NCBI GenBank assembly: GCA_021229015.1
Contig: CM037785.1
Coordinates: 40,420,766 to 40,484,765, forward strand
DNA length: 64,000 bases
Direction: 5' to 3'
From: Solen grandis
Taxonomy: Eukaryota > Mollusca > Bivalvia > Adapedonta > Solenidae
Notes under the pieces: model-generated
The model's input: only the letters and a program-made list of their open reading frames with translations
Told to the model about the DNA's origin: nothing
Databases searched by the model: none
Made by a program: the position numbers and the translations under genes
Part shown: positions 57,896-64,000 of the stretch, one piece after another
How positions within the stretch are numbered: the stretch's first letter is position 1
Layout of the letters: each line of letters begins with the position of its first letter

Positions 57896-58250
57896 CTACA
57901 ATGAGAAATAAAACCCACAAAATTCATTTTTGTTGTCATTATTTTTGAGTATCTAAAAATGATGGCTGACAGTTGTGCTGAAACCGCAATTTAGTTTTCC
58001 TCCGAATCGAATTATTGTAATTTTGCGCCGCGTTACATTGTCCCCAATGTTCTCGTAGCAGGTATAGTTCATGACAAAACTGCAACATTTTTTATTTATT
58101 TATTTTATAAGGATATGTTCGTTACATGCACTCATTTTACTAGTCAATGTAATCACAAATATTAACAAATCCAAAAACAAATAAAATAATTATCCAGTTT
58201 TACAATTGGCTAGTAACAATATGTAGGTTATGCATCATGCAACTTCCTTT
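57896..58250. other. Spacer between pol and the zinc-finger frame
   Basis: AT-rich, about 350 bp, no feature recognised. Confidence 0.4.
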
Positions 58251-58679
58251 TCAGGTCAAGAGCCCATTTGGGGGGGGGGGGGGGGGGGGGGGTGACCTTC
58301 CGCGATACAACTTAGGTTTATCATGGTGAAAAACTTTGTTTAGGCCACGTCTATCTAGCTGGACGGTAAAAGTAACCCTGGAATGCTTGCTCTTGATCAC
58401 AAACGGGCCAGTGAAGGACTTTTCACCTACACGACGGGCTTCATGCAAACACCATACAAAGTCACCGACTTCATAATCTGTAAAAGAGGCACGTGTGACA
58501 TACACCTCTTTACTTTTGACACCGAGCTGCTCACACAACTGTTTGAAGAGTCTACTTTCAAAAGCAGGGCCCTGATCTGAATGTATGCTGAGCGGGACGC
58601 CCCACCGTGACACAATGTCGTTAACATTCTTATCAACACATACCTGTTGTCTGGTTAAGGACGGGCCACACCTCAACAT
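58251..58679 (-). pseudogene. Integrase C-terminal part, deleted
   Basis: Continues the integrase after a frameshift. It contains the second catalytic aspartate in SIHSDQGPAFES, then jumps directly from the LCEQLG region to a post-core module (DYEVGDFVWCLHEARRVG). The segment that should carry the catalytic glutamate is absent. It ends in a proline run from a G homopolymer (about 58,270-58,292). Confidence 0.78.
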
Positions 58680-59940
58680 ATTTTGTGAAATGGTCCGCCG
58701 CCACCAGAATGTAGCGGTTTCCTCTAGACGTCACTGGAAGTGGTCCCATAAAGTCGAGGGCTAATACACCCCAAGGGGCTCCTGCTGGAACATGGCCCAT
58801 TGGTGCTCGTGGAGACTTGTGTGGGTGCTTGTCTGTCTCGCAAATGACACACGAGCTGACATACAACTTAACATCTTCTTTCACCTTAAACCAGTAAAAG
58901 TTCTGCAGAAGTTTTGCCTTTGTGGCTTTGATTCCCATGTGACCGCCAGTTATGACGTCATGGACAAGTCTCAGCACTTCATTCCTCAGGATCAGTGGTA
59001 CCACTAGCTGTAATTCCTTCTCTGGGGACTGCCTTCTAAAGAGAATGCCGTCGACCAAGGTCAAGTTGTCCCATATGACCCAATAGTGTCTTGATGCTGG
59101 ACTCTCTGACGACATCGTGTCCATGCTTGGTCGATGGTTCTCCTTAAGATCATTATAAGAACAGCTTAGGTCAGGGTCACGAGATTGCATGTCGGCGATT
59201 TCTGTCGCTGAGTACCCGTCAATCCAACTACAGCTGTTTCTGATTGTTGGGGGTTCACTGGTAGAGGTTGAAGGTGCTTCAGCATCAACAGCTCTCACTA
59301 TAAGTGCCTTGTCTTCACCATGCATGACAGTTTCTGGTTCTTGTTCATCGCCTTTGTTTAGTTTTATCGAAGGTGGCGGTTCCCAGCCCATCAGCTCTGC
59401 TCGACTTTTGCATTTTTGGCAAGGACCACATTTTAAAGGTTCGTCTGTATCTATCACAGAACAAGTACATTCGCTAGGCACGGGGCATCTTGAGAGAGCA
59501 TCACAATGACCTTGAAGACGGCCAGGTCTATACTCAATCTCAAACTGATATGATGCCAAAATCTCCAACCACCTCGCCACCTTTCCATTTGGTTCCTTCA
59601 GTTGGAATAACCAAACAAGGGCCTGGTGATCCGTACGAATACGGAACTTATGGCCCAGCAGGTACTGGCGAAAGTTCTGATCAAAGTATACAACAGTCAG
59701 GAGCTCTCTTTCAGTAACACAGTAGTTGCGTTCTGCCTTGTTTAATCCACGGCTGGCGTAAGCTATGACACGCTCACGGTTGTCCTGTTCTTGTGCTAGA
59801 ACACCACCTATACCGGTACCCGATGCGTCCACATCAAGAACAAACTGACCTGCATTGTTACATGGATAACCCATTATATCTGGGCTCACCAGGCATTTCT
59901 TTAATTTGTTGAATGCAGCCTCACAGTCCTCATTCCACAT
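58633..59940 (-). pseudogene. RNase H and integrase N-terminal half
   Basis: 435-residue open stretch. RNase H motifs are FVLDVDASGTGIGGVL, TERELLTVVY and RTDHQALVWLF, then HCDALSR. Integrase follows with an HHCC zinc-binding domain (H-x6-H...CVIC) and the first catalytic aspartate in LALDFMGPL. The frame fails after EVWPV. A tether of about 120 residues with Cys-rich CGPCQKC lies between RNase H and integrase. Confidence 0.85.
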
Positions 59941-60350
59941 AAAGGGCTTGTTGAGTTTTGCTCTGTCAGCGGTTGGGCAATCTTTGCAAAGTCCTTAACA
60001 AAGCGGCGGTAATACGAACCAGTAGCAACAAACTGCTTGACCTGCTTGGCGTTGACAGGCCGTGGCCATGCCAAAATCTTTGCAACATTTGATGGGTCTG
60101 GGCTGACCCCTTGAGGTGATAAAACATGCCCAAGGAATGTCACCTCGGTCTGTAAGAGCTGGCACTTTTCGGGTTTCAACATGAGACCTGCGGCCACTAA
60201 GCTGTCCATGACCTCCGAGGCCCTTGCCATGTGCTCTTCAAAATCTCGACCGAAAACGATGATGTCGTCGATATAGACGAGACAGGTGACCCACTGGAGA
60301 CCCTGCAATGCGAGCTCCATAACTCGCTGAAATGTCCCGCTTGCCTGCAT
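59901..60350 (-). pseudogene. Reverse transcriptase palm/thumb part
   Basis: Contains the YIDD catalytic box (LVYIDDIIVFG), FLGHVLSPQGV and SYYRRFVKDFAKIA, typical of Ty3/gypsy RT. Frame-shifted relative to both neighbours, with overlaps of about 110 and 40 bp. Confidence 0.85.
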
Positions 60351-61359
60351 TATTCAGGCCAAATGGCATGCGCACCATTTCAAAATGACCAAATTTGCAA
60401 CAGAAGGCTGTTTTCTGGATGTCCTCCTCCTTCACAGGTATCTGGAAGTAACCGCTTGTCAAGTCAAAACTGCTGAATATAGTAGAGCCGGACACTGCAT
60501 CAAGGCAGTCCTGCATCCTAGGCAATTGGAAACCGTCAGGCTTAACGAGCACATTGACCTTGCGATAATCCACACATGGTCGTATGGCTCGCGATTTCTT
60601 TTTGACGAGAACTATAGGTGATGCCCATGGAGAGGTGCTCTTGCGTATCACACCCTTTTGAAGCAAGTCTTCTATCGCCTTTCTCTCTTCGTCTGCATAC
60701 GCCATTGGGACTCGTCTCGGACGCTGCTTCACTGGTGGAGCGTCACCTGTGTTGATTGGGTGCTCCGCCAGGTTAGTCAGTCCCAGGTCCCAGTCATGTT
60801 TAGAAAAGGTGCCCTCGTACTTAACCAAGAACCCTGCTAGAATCTCTCGCTCATGTAAATCCCTACCATTTGCTGACCTCTGAAATAGAGACTGTGTGGG
60901 AACCCTGCTTATGTCTGCCTGAAGAGTTGGTTCCGGTGGTCGAAAATCGGCCGCTCTCTTGGTCTGCACCCTCTTTATGTGGTCTACATTACCCACTTCC
61001 TCTGCATTTTCCTCGGGTGTCAAAACGCTTACTACACGCTCCACCTGCTCGGCTATCCCTATCTCTGCATCTTGTCTGAGGGTTGTTGCCGTACGAAACG
61101 GATTAAAAATTCTCATCTTGCATGTAGCAGAGCTGTTAATGTTAACCAGGGTACATGCCATTAACAGTGGGTATCGAGCCTTAAATGCGTCCGTCGCATC
61201 TACGATGTAACTAGCATTTTTATCTTCAGCATCTCCTTCCGTTCTCTCAACGAAGACATTAATTACAGCCACTGATTGCGCTGGCAAATAAACGTCCTCG
61301 GCGACCAAAACTTTTCTCACTTTTTGTTGGTTGTCACTTCTCAAGCACGGGATTCTCAC
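60238..61359 (-). pseudogene. Reverse transcriptase N-terminal part with pre-RT region
   Basis: Residues ~1-190 are a linker typical of gypsy pol upstream of RT. RT fingers follow: GVIRKSTSPWASPIVLVKKK, the first catalytic aspartate in FSSFDLTSGYFQIPV, and MPFGLNNA, where the frame breaks. Confidence 0.85.
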
Positions 61360-61495
61360 CCACTAAGTAAAATCACATTTTTACTTATAACAGGTCTGCC
61401 GGGCCCTCGTCGCCGCAAACCAAAACATCATAACCAAGCAGCGCCTCATCCTCTATCTCCGCCACTGTGAGCTCTTTCTCCATAATCAGGGTCCC

Positions 61496-61789
61496 TTAGG
61501 TCACCTTGAATGTGCCCTTACCCCACTCTCGAATTGGAGCCCCGCCCGCCCCGCGAAGAAGAGCCCCGCCCGCCCCGCGAAGAAGAGATGATCCCATTAA
61601 TACCGGTCGCTCTTGGTCATTCATTCGGTTATACACCCTATGCGAGATTATCTTTCTTGTCGCGCCTGTGTCCGCTGTAAACGTTACTGGAACACCGCAT
61701 ACCTCGCCCAGGCTGTATATACCGTCACCAGGGTCCTTAGGTGCTTTCTCGCTCTTCAGGACGCCAGCGTGCGTGCTTGCACCACCCAC
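61496..61789 (-). pseudogene. Aspartic protease fragment
   Basis: Active-site motif FTADTGATRKIIS. Shortly after comes an in-frame 24-bp tandem duplication (LLRGAGGA twice) at about 61,545-61,592, then a stop. Separated from the RT frame by ~135 bp. Confidence 0.75.
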
Positions 61790-61859
61790 AAAATCATGGC
61801 CTTTGATTCCTCCACTCGCACTTAACTGGACCCCACTCTGGCCGCGAGAGATGGTCCCT

Positions 61860-62150
61860 GCCTGTTTAAAGGCTGGTTATCGCGTTTCTCATTATTGGAA
61901 CCCCTCCTCTCTTGTCTCATGTCTTTTTTGCTCGAACATTGCCTGGCATAATGACCACGCTCAACAGTTGAAACATTCTACGTTGTTGTTTCTCCGTTGT
62001 GACCTGTTAATTCGCGTTGACTCTTCAAGCTTCTTTACTCTCTGTAATAGTCTCTTTAAAAGTTGACGCTGGTAGTCAGGTGGTGTGGTCATGATTTTCT
62101 CGCCACTTTTAGGTATCTTTACTACAGGTCGCGAATCTTTCATGTCCAAA
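61860..62150 (-). pseudogene. Nucleocapsid region with broken zinc knuckle
   Basis: Basic LLKRLLQRVKKLEE helix and the start of a CCHC knuckle (ECFNC). The remaining H and C residues follow in another frame, so the knuckle is split by a small deletion near 61,958. Confidence 0.65.
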
Positions 62151-62224
62151 AACCGCCTTAATTGTCCTTCGCTATCGATTTCCGCTGTCTCGACGTCGAC
62201 GTCAAAAGCGCGTCTGGCTGCATT

Positions 62225-63184
62225 TCAGCCCCTGTCACCCCTCACTCCAGCTTTCATCGGTATCCAGGTGCCGACGTGAAATACAGCCTCATCGATGTTT
62301 CGGGGAGCTTTATTGAACTCGACTGCAAATCTTGCCTCTTGATCCTGTAGTCCGTCGAAAAATCGCCTGATCAGGTCCTCGTCTCTTGTACGCCTGTCCC
62401 TGTGCCGGTGGGCTTTGTCATACAGACGTTTTAATTCTGACGCGAAATCTTCAGCAGTCTCGCCGTGATTCTGGTATTTTCTACTAAGTTTAATTGCGAA
62501 CAGCTGTTCCGTTTCGATGATACGGTATCTTCCAGTTATCTCTGCAGTCATGGCTTCCTAGTCGTTTAGCACGCCTGGTGACATTTGTGAGAACACAAAC
62601 TCATTCGCCTGCCCCTCAATCTTTGGCAACAAATTGTTTAAACGCTCCTCAAGGCCCCATCCGTATCGGTCAGCAATTGTCTCGAACTTCGTCAACCAAA
62701 CGTTCCAGTTTTCTTTACCTGTGAAAGGTGGCAGCTTTAAATTAGGTGGATGCTGGCCCCTTTCCCGCGATTGGTGATTATTCACATGTCCATTGATAAC
62801 CATTTGTCGAGCTGGTCTCTCACAGCTGAAGTCGTCGTCATGGCGACGATTTGAACGGTCAACGTCGTCCCGCCGGTGAACATGGGAATTATTCTCATCC
62901 GTCATGCGAGTTGCATGTGTTATACCGGGCATGCTCACGCGCTGAGCCTCTTTCAATCCCCGCAGCTCTATCACCACTTCTTTTAAGACGCCGGCCATGT
63001 CGGACATCATAGCTGTCATTTGTCCCTGGGCTTGATCGCTGACCCCAGGTTCATCACGAGGGCTTGAGCGGCGGCACGAACCATCGTCAGTATACTCCTC
63101 CCTTTCTTCAGACTTATCACGCGCTTCTGGTCTGGTTCTGATTCTTGGAAAGGTCACCTCGTCATCGCTGTTGTAACTGGCCAT
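62225..63184 (-). pseudogene. Gag, split by one in-frame TAG
   Basis: The first 208 codons (from 63,184) are charged and end in a capsid-like segment (PPNLKLPPFTGKENWNVWL, then LLPKIEGQANEF). TAG at 62,558-62,560 is followed immediately in the same frame by the rest of the retrotransposon gag domain (LSRKYQNHGETAEDFASELK, DEDLIRRFFDGL) to 62,225. Otherwise uninterrupted for ~320 codons. Confidence 0.78.
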
Positions 63185-63265
63185 TCTTATTATTGTTATT
63201 TAATATATATTTATATATTTAATCTTTGCGTAGGCTCGTATCGCTGGATTGGCGTAAAATGACCA

Positions 63266-63283
63266 ATCCCACTTCTGGCACCA
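63266..63283 (-). other. Primer-binding site
   Basis: TGGTGCCAGAAGTGGGAT begins 5 nt inside the 5' LTR end on the coding strand and starts with TGG, complementary to a tRNA CCA end. The tRNA identity was not determined. Confidence 0.65.
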
Positions 63284-63288
63284 AAAGT

Positions 63289-63479
63289 TGTTGGGGGCTA
63301 GGGTGCGACGGGTAGATATTCTTAGCCGTAGATAATATGGTTGAAATTCAGCAGCAACGACAAGTGAACAGTTTACGATTTGTTTATGACCGATTAAGAT
63401 GTATTCGTAAAACCGTTAAATTTCCCTCATAAATTTATGACACGATTACGTCAGCCTTCAATATGAACAAGTTATATAA
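63289..63479 (-). repeat. 5' LTR
   Basis: 191 bp, pair of the 55,413-55,619 LTR; contains a 5-bp extra AAATT-type insertion and lacks ~20 bp relative to it. Confidence 0.8.
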
Positions 63480-64000
63480 GGGGCGATATTATTCAGAATA
63501 GCGCGGTTTGTTTGGCGGCAAACCATATTTTCCGTTTCCGATCATTTGCGGTCATTTTAGGCCATTTCTAGGTTAGTCACAGTCTACTCCAAGCGCGGCA
63601 CTTTTGCCTTTCCCTTTCCGGTTTCGATAGAGCTCGCAAGGTAAATTCAATATCCTTTAAAATTGGTGAATTCGATTTATTTCCGTCATCGCATATGGGC
63701 GATATTGTGCAAAAGCTTGCACAATGGGTGGTTCATTGATTCATACGGGATGCATAGAATCGGTAAAGATTTTGGTGGATAGAGTTTTTGTTCGTTGTCG
63801 GTTCAAGGCAAAATTGCAGATGGGCGACACGAGGCTAACGTTGTTCTAGTTCAATTATTTCTGTTTTAAGTTAACTTTTTCCTTTCCATTTTTGTATCGA
63901 TGTCCATTCGTTATTCTGATTCACCCGATCCTGGTTTATTTTAAACACTTTAGGTTACGTTAATTTAGTTGAATTTACACACACACATTTAGTCGGATAC
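63480..64000. other. Right flank, nothing recognised
   Basis: Less AT-rich sequence; GGGCGATATT occurs twice (63,482 and ~63,698). No gene recognised before the window end. Confidence 0.4.

Larger units (their letters stand above)
55413..63479 (-). mobile_element. Ty3/gypsy-type LTR retrotransposon, degenerate
   Basis: About 8.1 kb, minus strand. Order: 5' LTR (63,289-63,479), primer-binding site, gag, nucleocapsid knuckle, aspartic protease, RT, RNase H, integrase, an extra zinc-finger/coiled-coil frame, a ~1-kb non-coding stretch, 3' LTR (55,413-55,619). The RT-RNase H-integrase order is that of Ty3/gypsy elements. Coding regions carry several frameshifts, stops and an integrase deletion, so the copy is inactive. 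LTR similarity ends at 55,619/63,479. A GATAT flank is seen at 55,408-55,412 and near 63,485-63,489, but 5 bp off the boundary, so target duplication is unproven. Confidence 0.82.

Noticed and set aside
63485..63489. GATAT as target-site duplication of the LTR element
   Set aside because: Matches 55,408-55,412 but lies five bases beyond the end of LTR similarity, so it may be chance.

Overview
The window looks like AT-rich, repeat-laden nuclear DNA from a mollusc, most probably a bivalve. Genes are sparse and intron-rich. Between them lie many short non-autonomous transposons, tRNA-derived SINEs with molluscan-type bodies, ~150-165 bp tandem arrays capped by hairpins, and remnants of LINE, DIRS-like and Ty3/gypsy retroelements. 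A 100-base run of N (27,865-27,964) marks an assembly gap. The species call is inference from repeat style and protein similarity; no mitochondrial or rRNA marker is present.

The one complete host gene is on the minus strand (19,602 to 7,049). Three exons with canonical splice sites join in frame to a 522-residue XK-related (XKR/CED-8 family) membrane protein. Its two large introns hold several transposons: a hairpin-capped element with a perfect 13-bp inverted repeat, an element nested inside another, a pogo-like MITE and SINEs. A second host-gene piece is the first coding exon of a rhodopsin-class peptide receptor (34,519-34,154, minus), with N-terminus, TM1 and TM2; no later exon was found. 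A 54-residue possible terminal exon lies just upstream (35,971-35,807, minus). At 53,444-54,870 (plus) a zinc-finger plus Myb/SANT-like gene is visible but is broken by frame changes and a stop.

The right end (55,413-63,479) is a degenerate Ty3/gypsy-type LTR retrotransposon on the minus strand. It has two ~200-bp LTRs, a primer-binding site, gag, protease, RT, RNase H and integrase in several broken frames. An extra zinc-finger/coiled-coil reading frame sits between pol and the 3' LTR.

The most striking non-gene feature is a recurring design shared by unrelated-looking repeat families. Many begin with ACAAGAG and a short head hairpin, contain ~145-165 bp tandem units, often pass through a GACGGAC-rich stretch, and end in a perfect or near-perfect hairpin followed by TAA or TAAAA. 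At least four such families start with ACAAGAG, and others share the hairpin-capped tail. They are nested into one another (4,579-6,776; 10,727-12,746; 39,290-41,150; 42,853-45,033), so the pre-insertion sites can be partly inferred.
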